Origin: Halomarina litorea | Lineage (GTDB): Archaea; Halobacteriota; Halobacteria; Halobacteriales; Haloarculaceae | Reading direction: 5' to 3' | DNA: 64,000 nucleotides | NCBI RefSeq assembly: GCF_024227715.1 | Contig: NZ_CP100448.1 | Span: 1,695,655 to 1,759,654, forward strand | Shown: positions 25,511 to 33,001 of the stretch, piece by piece | Position numbering within the stretch: position 1 is the stretch's first letter | Layout: every line of letters begins with the position of its first letter | Notes under the pieces: generated by a model | What the model saw: only the letters and a program-made list of their open reading frames with translations | What the model was told of the DNA's origin: nothing | Database searches by the model: none | Program-made: the position numbers and the translations under genes

Positions 25511-26227
25511 CTACTCCTCCCCGCCGCCGAGGAGTTTCGCCTCGGCCTTCCGCAGGTGTTCGAGGAGCGTCGGCTTCGAGACGCCCAGTTCGTCGGCGAG
25601 GTCCGCCGCCGACACCTCGCGGGGCCACTCGTAGTAGCCCCGCTTGCGCGCGAGGTCGAACACCTCGCGCTGGCGCTCGGAGAGGACGTCCGGGGTGAGC
25701 ATCCCGCTGCCGACGCCGTCCGAGAGCGGGGCGATGTGCTCGACGCGGACGTCGGCGTCCATCTCGTCACGTATCTCGTCGAGCGCCGCCCGAACCGCCG
25801 TCCGGTCCCGGTCGACCACGACGGTCCAGTACTCGCGCCCGCCGACCATCCGCACCGGTTCGTCGGGGATGAACCCCCGCGAGACGAGGGCGTCGTTGAT
25901 GCTGTTGTCGAGGTCGTAGACGACGACGAGTCCCTGCGTCGCGCTCCCGGGCGCGAGTGCCTCGTCGTCGACGGTCCGGGGGCCGTCGACGCTCCAGACG
26001 GCCTCCGTGAGCGGCGAGTCCTCGATAGCGGCCAGCAGGGCGTCGAGGTCCGCCGTCGAGTCGGCGTACGCCGTGAACCGCCCGCGGGCCCGCCCCTCGA
26101 CGTGGTGGACGCCGTGACCGAGCAGTCCCGCCGGTACCGCCTCGGTCACCTCCAGCGTCCAGCAGTTCGGGTGCCAGATGTCGAGGGTCAGGCGACTCCC
26201 GCCACCCGCCGTCGGCCCGTCGTCCAT
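25511..26227 (-). CDS. HTH-10 (bacterio-opsin activator type) regulator
   Basis: A 238-residue protein. The N-terminal part (DIWHPNCWTLEVTEAVPAGLLGHGVHHVEG) is the HTH_10-associated sensor region of one Bat-like subfamily; the C-terminal part is the DNA-binding domain LSERQREVFDLARKRGYYEWPREVSAADLADELGVSKPTLLEHLRKAEAKLL. The chosen start is ATG 26227 (MDDGPTAGG); a 24-codon longer start at 26299 is possible but basic and unlike homologues. The position directly upstream of the permease-peptidase operon, on the same strand, suggests that it regulates that operon. Confidence 0.85.
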   Translation of the reverse strand: MDDGPTAGGGSRLTLDIWHPNCWTLEVTEAVPAGLLGHGVHHVEGRARGRFTAYADSTADLDALLAAIEDSPLTEAVWSVDGPRTVDDEALAPGSATQGLVVVYDLDNSINDALVSRGFIPDEPVRMVGGREYWTVVVDRDRTAVRAALDEIRDEMDADVRVEHIAPLSDGVGSGMLTPDVLSERQREVFDLARKRGYYEWPREVSAADLADELGVSKPTLLEHLRKAEAKLLGGGEE

Positions 26228-26305
26228 GGTCCACTCTACCACGGCGTGCGGTGCTGAAAAGTCTATCCGACGGCGTCGCACCCTGTCGCCGACCTGCATA
26301 GTCAG

Positions 26306-26329
26306 AACCCTTTTGTATAACTAAGGGTT
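26306..26329. promoter_or_regulatory. Palindrome around the HTH-CBS promoter
   Basis: AACCCTT (26306-26312) and AAGGGTT (26323-26329) are perfect inverted arms separated by TTGTATAACT, which itself contains the likely TATA element. A second, smaller palindrome ATAAC/GTTAT overlaps the right side (26317-26331). The site lies 11-34 nt before the ATG at 26340. A binding protein would cover the TATA box, so repression, perhaps autoregulation by the encoded HTH protein, is a reasonable inference. Confidence 0.5.
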
Positions 26330-26339
26330 ATCGTCTGCC

Positions 26340-26885
26340 ATGGACCTGCCGACGCCCGAGGACCTGCGCGAACGTCGGACGGAACTGGAACTGACACAGA
26401 GCGAACTGGCGGAGCGTGCGGGGGTCTCACAGCCACTCATCGCCCGCATCGAGGGCGACGACGTCGACCCCCGCCTCTCGACGCTCCGGCGCATCGTCAA
26501 CGCACTGGACGAGGCGGAGGGGAGCATCCTCCGCGCCGAGGACATCATGCACGGCCCCGTCGTCGCCGTCGCACCGGACGACAGCGTGCGCGCCGCCGTC
26601 GAGACGATGAGCGACGAGGGCTACTCGCAGGTCCCCGTCGCACGCGACGGCTACCCCGTCGGCATCCTCTCGAACGGCGACGTGCGCCGCGTCGACGACA
26701 ACGAGGGCCTCGGCGACCTCCCCATCGCCGACGTGATGCGCGAGTCCATCACCACCGTCGCGCCAGACGCGACGCTGGACGAGATAGACAACCACCTCGA
26801 CCACCACGACGCAGTCATCGTCATCGACAACGGCGAGATGGCCGGCATCATCACCGAGGCGGACGTGGCCGTCCATCTACAATAG
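26340..26885 (+). CDS. HTH (XRE) regulator with paired CBS domains
   Basis: A 181-residue protein. Residues about 8-62 form a Cro/C1-type helix-turn-helix ([45 protein letters not shown]). Two CBS motifs follow: [23 protein letters not shown]...[19 protein letters not shown] and [18 protein letters not shown]...[22 protein letters not shown] pairs bind adenosyl ligands such as AMP, ATP or c-di-AMP, so this looks like a nucleotide-sensing transcription regulator. This fusion is widespread in archaea. Start fixed by the family signature and the adjacent promoter palindrome. Confidence 0.9.
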   Translation: MDLPTPEDLRERRTELELTQSELAERAGVSQPLIARIEGDDVDPRLSTLRRIVNALDEAEGSILRAEDIMHGPVVAVAPDDSVRAAVETMSDEGYSQVPVARDGYPVGILSNGDVRRVDDNEGLGDLPIADVMRESITTVAPDATLDEIDNHLDHHDAVIVIDNGEMAGIITEADVAVHLQ

Positions 26886-26902
26886 CACCGTTTTCTTCGT
26901 CG

Positions 26903-27038
26903 GGGTCGCTCCGCGACCCGCTCCTCGAAAACCCTCTCCCAGCAAGCGCGCGGGACCGGAGGTCCCGCTGGCAACCAGAACGCGGAGCGTTCTGGTGACG
27001 AAGCTTCTGGGAGCCTGCGAGACGCTTCGCGTCTCGCA
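26903..27038. repeat. Four perfect short hairpins in a row
   Basis: The 306-nt gap after the HTH-CBS gene contains no gene but has four inverted repeats, each with a 3-nt loop: 26903-26919 (GGGTCGC, loop TCC), 26950-26968 (GCGGGACC, loop GGA), 26975-26995 (CCAGAACGC, loop GGA) and 27016-27038 (TGCGAGACGC, loop TTC). Stem lengths are 7, 8, 9 and 10 bp with no mismatch. The arms differ in sequence, so they are not copies of one element. A TTTTCTTC run at 26891-26898 just before them could end the HTH-CBS transcript. Confidence 0.7.
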
Positions 27039-27191
27039 ATGGCACGAAAAACTGCCGCTCGCTCGTTCCACTCGCTCGCGGGTGCCGCGCTGGCGTTCTC
27101 CGCACCGGCCCGCTGACCGTACTCGCAGCGCGGGCCGCACCCGCCTGCTGCCACCTCCCTCCTTTTGTCCCGTTCCCTCTCATCGACTGAC

Positions 27192-27538
27192 ATGACGATA
27201 CGCCACGACGGGTTCGTCACCTACCTCGACCCCGGCCGGTACGGCGTGCTCACCGGCGAGTGGGAACCCGACACCGAAGCCGTGGGCCACCCCGACGGGC
27301 GGGACTACCGGGCGCGGGAGGTGACCTCGTCTGCGTCACCCACGACCACCACCACGACTCCGACGGCGTCGAGCGAGTGGCGGGCGAGGACGCGTTCTTC
27401 CCCGACGACCCGCTCGAACGGACGGTATCGGGCGTCCCCGACGCGCGCCTGAAACTGTTCGCCGGCGCCGTGGCCGACGTCGGCGAGGAACGGAAACGGG
27501 AGTTCGACGACAGCGTGCGCGCCTTCCCCCGTGACTGA
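27192..27538 (+). pseudogene. MBL-fold metal-dependent hydrolase remnant
   Basis: The first frame (from ATG 27192) has MTIRHDGF, then directly YLDPGRYGVLTGEWEPDTE, where a normal family member has about 15 more residues between. After a frame change at about 27300-27320 the text continues DLVCVTHDHHHDSDGVERVAGEDA, the HxHxDH-like zinc motif of the metallo-beta-lactamase fold. It then jumps to a short tail with LKLFAGAVADVGEERKREFDDSVRAFP and stops. The remaining zinc ligands and most of the fold are absent, so the gene is decayed by deletions plus a one-base loss. Confidence 0.65.
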
Positions 27539-27590
27539 CGCGGAACGGCGTCGCCCGAAGCTAGACGTAGCCCGGTCGTCAACTGTGACC

Positions 27591-27668
27591 ATGGACAGCG
27601 ACCCGGCTGCGGCGACGGAAGCGGTGACGACCGGACTGACCGAACGCGAACGCCGGGGTGGGCGATGA
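27591..27668 (+). CDS. Possible 25-residue upstream ORF
   Basis: ATG at 27591 opens a 25-codon frame (MDSDPAAATEAVTTGLTERERRGGR) whose stop overlaps the start of the next gene (ATGA). It has no recognisable domain. It may be a leader, a truncated remnant, or chance; the ATGA junction is the only evidence. Confidence 0.15.
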   Translation: MDSDPAAATEAVTTGLTERERRGGR

Positions 27669-29290
27669 CCCCGCGGGACGGCCCGGCAGCGGGCGACCGG
27701 ACGACGCGGCGTCCAGACGGGAGCGTCCACCTCGTCGAGGTGGGACGGTACGCCTCCGGGGAGTTCGCCGCCGACGCGGCCGAGATCCTCGCCCACGACC
27801 CCGAGACGGACTACCTGTTCGTCGTCAACGCCGAGGCTGGCGGCGTGGACGTCCTCGCTATCGACGACCCCGGCACACCGGCGAAGGTGGAGACGCTCTC
27901 CCTCTCGGAGGCGTGGGACGGGGCGGGCGAGGTGAACAACGTCGCCCACGACGACGGTCTGCTGGCCGTGGCGACGAATGCCGCCGACCCGCAGGATCCC
28001 GGCCGAGTGGTGTTCTTCGACGCCCGCGACCTGACGGCCCGCGGGTCCGCCAAGGTGGGGGCGATGCCCGACATGGTGACGTTCCACCCCGAGGGCGAAC
28101 GGGTCCTCGTCGCCTGCGCCGCCGAACCCGACGAGGACTGGGAACGCGACCCGCCCGCTGCCGTCGCCGTCGTCGACGCCAGCGACCCGGACGACCCGAC
28201 CGCCGAGGTGGTCGACTTCACCGCCCTCGACGGCCGGGAGAACGAACTGCGCGAACGGGGGGTCCGCCTGTTCGGTCCCGGCGACCACAACGAGATCCGT
28301 GCCTCTCGGAACGTCCAACCCGAGTACCTCACGCTCTCGGGCGACGGGAGGACGGCGTACGTCGTCCTCCAGCCGAACAACGCCATCGCCGTCCTCGACG
28401 TCGAAGCGAGGGAGTGGACCGACGTCCACCCGCTGGGGGCCAAGGACCACCGCCGGCCCGGCAACGAACTCGACGCGAGCGACGCTGACGGTGGGGTCTG
28501 CGTCCGCAACTGGCCCGTCTACGGGATGTACCAGCCCGACGCGGCGGCGCTGTACGAGGCGGACGGCGAGGAGTACCTCGTCACCGCAAACGAGGGGACC
28601 CGCCGCGACGACCCAGGCTACAGTGAGGTGGCCCGGGTGGGGGACCTGGACCTCGATCCCGACGCCTTCGACCTCTCGACCGTCGCCGGCGTCGACTCCG
28701 TCGCGGACCTCGCGCGCCCCGAGAACCTCGGCAACCTGACCGTGACGACCGAACGCGGGGACGTCGACGGCGACGGGCGCTTCGAGGACCTCTACTCCTT
28801 TGGCGGGCGGTCGTTCGCGATCTGGACGACCGACGGCGATCTGGTGTACGACAGCGGCGCGGCGTTCGAACTGCTCGTGGCGATGCACCACCCCGGCTAC
28901 TTCAACGCCGACGGCCTCGACAACGAACCGCTCGCCCGGAGCACCGACATGGGACCGGAGCCGGAAGGCATCGCTCTCGGCGAAGTAGACGGTCGCACGT
29001 ACGCCTTCGTCGGCCTCGAACGCATCGCCAGCCTCGTCGTCTACGACGTTACTGACCCCCGTCGGCCGCGGTTCGCCCAGTACCTCAACGCGCGGGACTT
29101 CGACGTCGACCCCGAGGACGACATCGGTAGCGGCCCGCGCGAGGCGAGCGCGGCGGGGGACCTCGGCCCGGAGGGGGTGACGTTCGTCGACGGCGAGGCG
29201 AGTCCGCTCGACGACCCGCTGGTCGCGGTCGGCAACGAACTCAGCGGAACGACGACGCTCTATCGGGTGCGTTCGACCGGCGGGGAGTGA
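27665..29290 (+). CDS. Choice-of-anchor I type beta-propeller protein
   Basis: A 541-residue acidic protein. It contains repeated propeller blades with LFVVNAEAGGVDVLAIDDPGTP, VEPEYLTLSGDGRTAYVVLQPNNAIAVLDVE-like text (actual: VQPEYLTLSGDG), EYLVTANEGTRRDD and YAFVGLERIASLVVYDVTDPRRP. These strings match the choice-of-anchor I domain, often found in secreted proteins next to esterase or phosphatase domains. Unlike most relatives this copy has no signal peptide or anchor visible: the N terminus is MTPRDGPAAGDRTTRRPDG. Either it is cytoplasmic, or the true start and leader have been lost; the region upstream is decayed. Function unknown. Confidence 0.75.
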   Translation: MTPRDGPAAGDRTTRRPDGSVHLVEVGRYASGEFAADAAEILAHDPETDYLFVVNAEAGGVDVLAIDDPGTPAKVETLSLSEAWDGAGEVNNVAHDDGLLAVATNAADPQDPGRVVFFDARDLTARGSAKVGAMPDMVTFHPEGERVLVACAAEPDEDWERDPPAAVAVVDASDPDDPTAEVVDFTALDGRENELRERGVRLFGPGDHNEIRASRNVQPEYLTLSGDGRTAYVVLQPNNAIAVLDVEAREWTDVHPLGAKDHRRPGNELDASDADGGVCVRNWPVYGMYQPDAAALYEADGEEYLVTANEGTRRDDPGYSEVARVGDLDLDPDAFDLSTVAGVDSVADLARPENLGNLTVTTERGDVDGDGRFEDLYSFGGRSFAIWTTDGDLVYDSGAAFELLVAMHHPGYFNADGLDNEPLARSTDMGPEPEGIALGEVDGRTYAFVGLERIASLVVYDVTDPRRPRFAQYLNARDFDVDPEDDIGSGPREASAAGDLGPEGVTFVDGEASPLDDPLVAVGNELSGTTTLYRVRSTGGE

Positions 29291-29354
29291 GCGCGGCCGC
29301 TCGGCGTCCCACCGGAGTCCGGAAAACGCGGTCGTTCGTTCGTCGGTGGCCGAC

Positions 29355-29621
29355 TCAGATGCGGCCGACGTTCTCGACCTTCACGCTCTCGACGCCCTCG
29401 ACGCCCTCGAAGGCCTCCTCGACGGCCTCCGTGCCGCCGGCGTCGTCGGGGACGATGACGGTCGGGAGCAGGGCGACGAGGCCGAACGCGACGTCGTCGC
29501 GTTCGAAGCCGTTGATCTTCGCGCCCTCCGGAAGGGAGTCCTCCAGACGCTCCTGAAGGGCGTCCAGGTCCACGTCGGGACTCTGCGGCATGACCTTGAG
29601 TTTCGCGGCGACCTTCCCCAT
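29355..29621 (-). CDS. ef1b: Translation elongation factor 1-beta
   Basis: The 88-residue archaeal guanine nucleotide exchange factor for EF-1 alpha. It starts [22 protein letters not shown] and ends with the [22 protein letters not shown] helix-strand. Length and sequence match the archaeal family (about 88-90 residues) precisely. It lies 2 nt downstream of the zinc-ribbon gene on the same strand, so both probably come from the promoter at about 29827. Confidence 0.95.
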   Translation of the reverse strand: MGKVAAKLKVMPQSPDVDLDALQERLEDSLPEGAKINGFERDDVAFGLVALLPTVIVPDDAGGTEAVEEAFEGVEGVESVKVENVGRI

Positions 29622-29623
29622 GG

Positions 29624-29800
29624 TTATGGCCCCGTGAACCCGCAGTCCGGGCACTCGTAGAGGTTGCTCTGCTTGCGGCACTTCGAGCAGCGGTAGATCT
29701 GGTGCCCGCAGTCGGGGCACTTGAAGGCGGCCGCAGTCGTCCCCGAGATGTTGATACCGCAGGAGACGCACTTGCGCGCCTGTCGCTGTTCTGCGCTCAT
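29624..29800 (-). CDS. Small double zinc-ribbon protein (HVO_2753-like)
   Basis: A 58-residue protein beginning [10 protein letters not shown] with four CxxC pairs: CVSC (11-14), CPDC (28-31), CSKC (38-41) and CPDC (50-53). The pattern, length and linkage to EF-1 beta match the Haloferax volcanii small zinc-finger protein HVO_2753, for which two zinc-binding sites and a role in biofilm and swarming have been reported. The stop TAA precedes the EF-1 beta ATG by 2 nt. A strong TATA-like element lies 27 nt upstream. It is easily missed because it is short. Confidence 0.9.
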   Translation of the reverse strand: MSAEQRQARKCVSCGINISGTTAAAFKCPDCGHQIYRCSKCRKQSNLYECPDCGFTGP

Positions 29801-29821
29801 GGTTCACCTGAACGGACGGCG

Positions 29822-29832
29822 CGGTTTAATTG
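29822..29832 (-). promoter_or_regulatory. TATA-like box of the zinc-ribbon/EF-1 beta operon
   Basis: On the minus strand CAATTAAACCG is centred 27 nt upstream of the ATG at 29800; a second AT-rich block, TTTAAC, lies a little further up at about 29835-29840. A leaderless transcript is predicted for both genes. Confidence 0.5.
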
Positions 29833-29848
29833 TTGTTAAAGGGGGACG

Positions 29849-30346
29849 TCACTCGGTGACGTGGCACACGAGCGTCCCGCCGTCGCGCTCGAAGCGCGTC
29901 CCGAACACCCCGGAGCGCCGTTCCATCCGGTCGCGGGACCACGCGCCGCTGCGTCGCTCGCCCGGTGGACGGCGTAGTCCCGCACCTCCGTTGGGGCGAG
30001 GCGGAGCGTTTCGACGCCCATCGGGCCGAGTTCCACCCCGAAGCAGAACCCCCGGTCGTTGCGCAAGACGGGGTCGACGGCGTAGTCGTCGACGAAGTCG
30101 CCTGTGTCGTACAGGACGAGCGACCCCCCGTACACCTCGACGCCCTGGAAGACGTGCGCGCTGTGGCCGTGGACGAGGTCGACCCCCTCGTCGGCCAGCC
30201 ACCGGTCGCTGGGCGCGATGTCGACGTGGGCCGTCCCCGGACTGTCCGCGCCGGCCGCGAACTCGAGGGTGTTGTCGGTGAACGCGACGATTGCGACCCG
30301 AACGTCCCCGACCGGGAACGTCGCCGGTCACCCCGAGCGTGACCAT
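29849..30346 (-). pseudogene. CapA-family (poly-gamma-glutamate synthesis) remnant
   Basis: From ATG 30346 the frame gives MVTLGVTGDVP, the normal CapA start, and then breaks. The next frame continues VGDVRVAIVAFTDN, VDIAPSDRWLADEGVDLVHG, HSAHVFQGVEVYGGSLVLYD and FVDDYAVDPVLRND, which is the C-terminal half of CapA metallophosphatases. The roughly 150 residues between, including most metal ligands, are missing. Near 29940 a second shift returns to the first frame for RMERRSGVFGTRFERDGGTL and a TGA at 29849. So one large deletion and two frame changes make this a clear pseudogene. Confidence 0.75.
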
Positions 30347-30534
30347 ACCGGGGGGTAGGCGGTCAGCGAACGTACGGCGTTCGGTAGCACGACGCACCGC
30401 CAGGGATATGGCGCCGCGCCGGCATCACGGGGTATGTGCTTCCCCCAGACGGGTCTCCGCCGGGACGGACGTGCGGCCGACCGACGACGCCAGCAGCGGC
30501 CGACCGCCGCGGGGCGCCGCGTGGGCGAACGCTG

Positions 30535-31560
30535 ATGCTCGATCTCGACGGGGCCGCCGGCGGCGGGCAGGTGGTCAGGACCGCCCTCGTGCTCTCGGCC
30601 GCGACGGGCGAACCGGTCGAACTCGCGAACGTCCGGGGGGCGCGCCCGAACCCCGGCCTGCGACCGCAGCACCTCGCGGCCGTGGAGGCGCTCGCGGCAG
30701 TCTGTGACGCCGAGGTGACGGGCGCGAGCGAGGGGAGCGAGACGGTCAGGTTCGACCCGGGCGACCTCCACGGCGGGGAGGTCGAAGCCGACATCGGGAC
30801 GGCCGGGAGCGTCACGCTCCTGTTCGACGCCCTGCTCCCCCTCGCGCCGGTCCTGTCCGACCCCCTGACTGTCGTCGCCACGGGCGGGACCGACGTGAAG
30901 TGGGCACCGCCGCTGGACTATATCCGGCGGGTGAAACTGCCCTTGCTCACGGGCGTCGGCCTCGACGCCATCGTCACCCCCGACCGACGCGGGTTCTACC
31001 CGGCGGGCGGCGGGCGGGTGACGCTCTCGCTCGCGCCGTCGTCGCTCTCCCCCATCGACCTCACCGACCGGGGGGACCTGCGCTCGGTCGAGGTGTACTC
31101 GACGGCGAGCGAGTCGCTCGTCGAGAGCGAGGTGGCGGGCCGGCAGGCACAGGGCGCGATGGCGGCGCTCGACGAGATGGGCGTCCCCTGCGAGGTGGCG
31201 GCCGTCGAGTACGCCGAGACGCGGTCGACGGGGTCGGTCGTCGTCCTCGACGCCGCGTACGGGGGGACCCGCGCCGGGTTCGACGCCCTCGGCGAACGTG
31301 GCGTCCCCGCCGAGGACGTGGGCCGGGCCGCCGTCGAGGACTTCGCCGCCTTCCACGTCGGGTTCGGGTGCGTGGACGGCTACATGGCCGACCAGGTGCT
31401 CCCCTTCCTCGCGTTCGCCGGCGGCGAGGTGCTCGTCCCGGAGGTGACGGACCACGTCGCGACCCACCTCGCCGTCCTCGACGCCTTCGGCTGTGCGGTC
31501 GAACGGACCGAGCGGGACGGACAGGGGGTCCTGCTGTCGGTCACCGATACGCTCGGGTAG
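30535..31560 (+). CDS. rtcA: RNA 3'-terminal phosphate cyclase
   Basis: RtcA turns a 3'-phosphate RNA end into a 2',3'-cyclic phosphate using ATP through an adenylated histidine. The 341-residue protein has LDGAAGGGQVVRTALVLSAATG, NVRGARPNPGLRPQHLAAV and GFGCVDGYMADQVLPFLA; the active-site histidine is in the late VTDHVATHLAVL segment. The N terminus MLDLDGAAGGGQ fixes the ATG at 30535. Length agrees with the family. No rtcB or ligase partner is nearby. Confidence 0.95.
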   Translation: MLDLDGAAGGGQVVRTALVLSAATGEPVELANVRGARPNPGLRPQHLAAVEALAAVCDAEVTGASEGSETVRFDPGDLHGGEVEADIGTAGSVTLLFDALLPLAPVLSDPLTVVATGGTDVKWAPPLDYIRRVKLPLLTGVGLDAIVTPDRRGFYPAGGGRVTLSLAPSSLSPIDLTDRGDLRSVEVYSTASESLVESEVAGRQAQGAMAALDEMGVPCEVAAVEYAETRSTGSVVVLDAAYGGTRAGFDALGERGVPAEDVGRAAVEDFAAFHVGFGCVDGYMADQVLPFLAFAGGEVLVPEVTDHVATHLAVLDAFGCAVERTERDGQGVLLSVTDTLG

Positions 31561-31609
31561 AGTCACTCCCGCGAGGCCCAGACGAGGGCGCCGCGCGGCG
31601 AGAGGTCTC

Positions 31610-33001
31610 CTACTGCGGCGCGAACTTCGTCCCGTAGCGCGTCACGCCCTCCTGCGTGTAGATGCGCCGAATCACGCCCCGCACCGTGTCGCCCACCTCG
31701 GCCTCGCCGACGAGTTGGCCGGGGAGGCTCACCGACTCGCCCTCGCGGTCGAACCGGACGAGGGCGACGCCGAATGCGCCGCCTCTCGACTGCTGTGCCG
31801 CGAACTCGGGGGGCGCGCCGCCGCGCCCGATGGTCGTCACCGCCTCGATGGTCCCCTCCCCGGGCAACTCGACCGGGTCGAACTCGACGAGGTCGGTGCA
31901 GCCGGGACACGCACCCTCCGGCGGGAAGGCGAGCGCGCCGCACTCGGGGCACTCTCCGGCGACGAGGCGGTGGCGCTGTGGGGTGGAGCGCCGCCACGTC
32001 GGCACCGAGACGTACGCCGCGCCGGTGTCGAGGCCCTCGCGGGTAATCTCGCCGCGCAGGCGGAGGTACTCGGCGTAGGTCACCGATTCGCCCGCGTCCA
32101 GTTCGAGCGTCGCGGGCACCTCGCCGTCCGCCTCGACTCGGAGGGCGTCCGCGCCCGCACCGCTCCCGAAGGCGGCGGCGAGGACCGTCCTGTGTCCGTC
32201 TGCGAGCGCCCGCGCCAGCGAGAGGGGGACGCTCGCCGCCCCCGTGTCGCCCAGTTCGCTCACCGTCTCGCAGGCGGCGACGACCGAGGCTTCGACGCCC
32301 AGCGCGCCCGTCGCGCGGTAGGGGAGTTTCCCGTCGGGCGACTGGACGGCCACCGCGTCAGCGTCGTCCGTCTCGACGCCGGCCGCGGCCTTCGCCAGCG
32401 TCTCGGTGAACGCCTGCCGGTCGTAGCTGGTGACGCCGAGGCCCGTCACCTCCTCATCGCCGGTCCGCCGGAAGCGCGTGCCGGGGTACGGACTGACGTG
32501 CTCGTTCGCCTGCGTGACCTCCGCGGTCCCGTCGCGGGTACAGAGGAACGCGGCGGCACCGGCACCCGCGCCCTGCCCCTCGGCGCTGTCCGGCGCACCT
32601 CTCGGGGCGTCGCTGACGACGACCAGCGCCGTCCCGTCGGTCGGTGCGGCGAGCAGGGCGCGCGTCCCGGCGCGCGTGCTCCCGGTGAACGTGTGGTGGC
32701 GTGCGCCCTCCCCGACGCCGAGCATCGACCCGAGGCGGGGCGTGAGGTCCTCCTCCGCCAGCGGCGGCGTCGTGGAGGCGAACGCCAGCCACTCGACGGC
32801 CTCCCCGTCGACGTCGGCCGCATCGAGGGCGTTGCGGCCAGCGGCGGCGGCCATCGTCAAGGTGTCCTCGTCGGCGGCCGGGACTGCCACGGACTCGACG
32901 CCGGAGGCCTCGAAGCGACCCCACGCCTCGGCGAACTCCTCGCTCGACACGCGGCGCTCGGGCGCGTACGCGCCGACGGCGCTGATTCGCAGGCCAGTCA
33001 T
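31610..33001 (-). CDS. HMG-CoA synthase-like protein fused to a DUF35 zinc-ribbon/OB domain
   Basis: The 463-residue protein has a thiolase-fold domain of the HMG-CoA synthase branch (about 1-335, starting LRISAVGAYAPERRVSSEEFAEAWG) and a C-terminal DUF35 unit: zinc ribbon CPECGALAFPPEGACPGC (about 345-365) and an OB fold with GEGTIEAVTTIGRGGAPPEF. The position of the catalytic cysteine reads GSTRAGTRALL, so the cysteine appears replaced by threonine and this domain may be non-catalytic. Its ATG overlaps the stop of the thiolase gene by 4 nt. In archaea a thiolase, HMGS and DUF35 form a channelling complex; here two of the parts are fused. Confidence 0.8.
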   Translation of the reverse strand: MTGLRISAVGAYAPERRVSSEEFAEAWGRFEASGVESVAVPAADEDTLTMAAAAGRNALDAADVDGEAVEWLAFASTTPPLAEEDLTPRLGSMLGVGEGARHHTFTGSTRAGTRALLAAPTDGTALVVVSDAPRGAPDSAEGQGAGAGAAAFLCTRDGTAEVTQANEHVSPYPGTRFRRTGDEEVTGLGVTSYDRQAFTETLAKAAAGVETDDADAVAVQSPDGKLPYRATGALGVEASVVAACETVSELGDTGAASVPLSLARALADGHRTVLAAAFGSGAGADALRVEADGEVPATLELDAGESVTYAEYLRLRGEITREGLDTGAAYVSVPTWRRSTPQRHRLVAGECPECGALAFPPEGACPGCTDLVEFDPVELPGEGTIEAVTTIGRGGAPPEFAAQQSRGGAFGVALVRFDREGESVSLPGQLVGEAEVGDTVRGVIRRIYTQEGVTRYGTKFAPQ

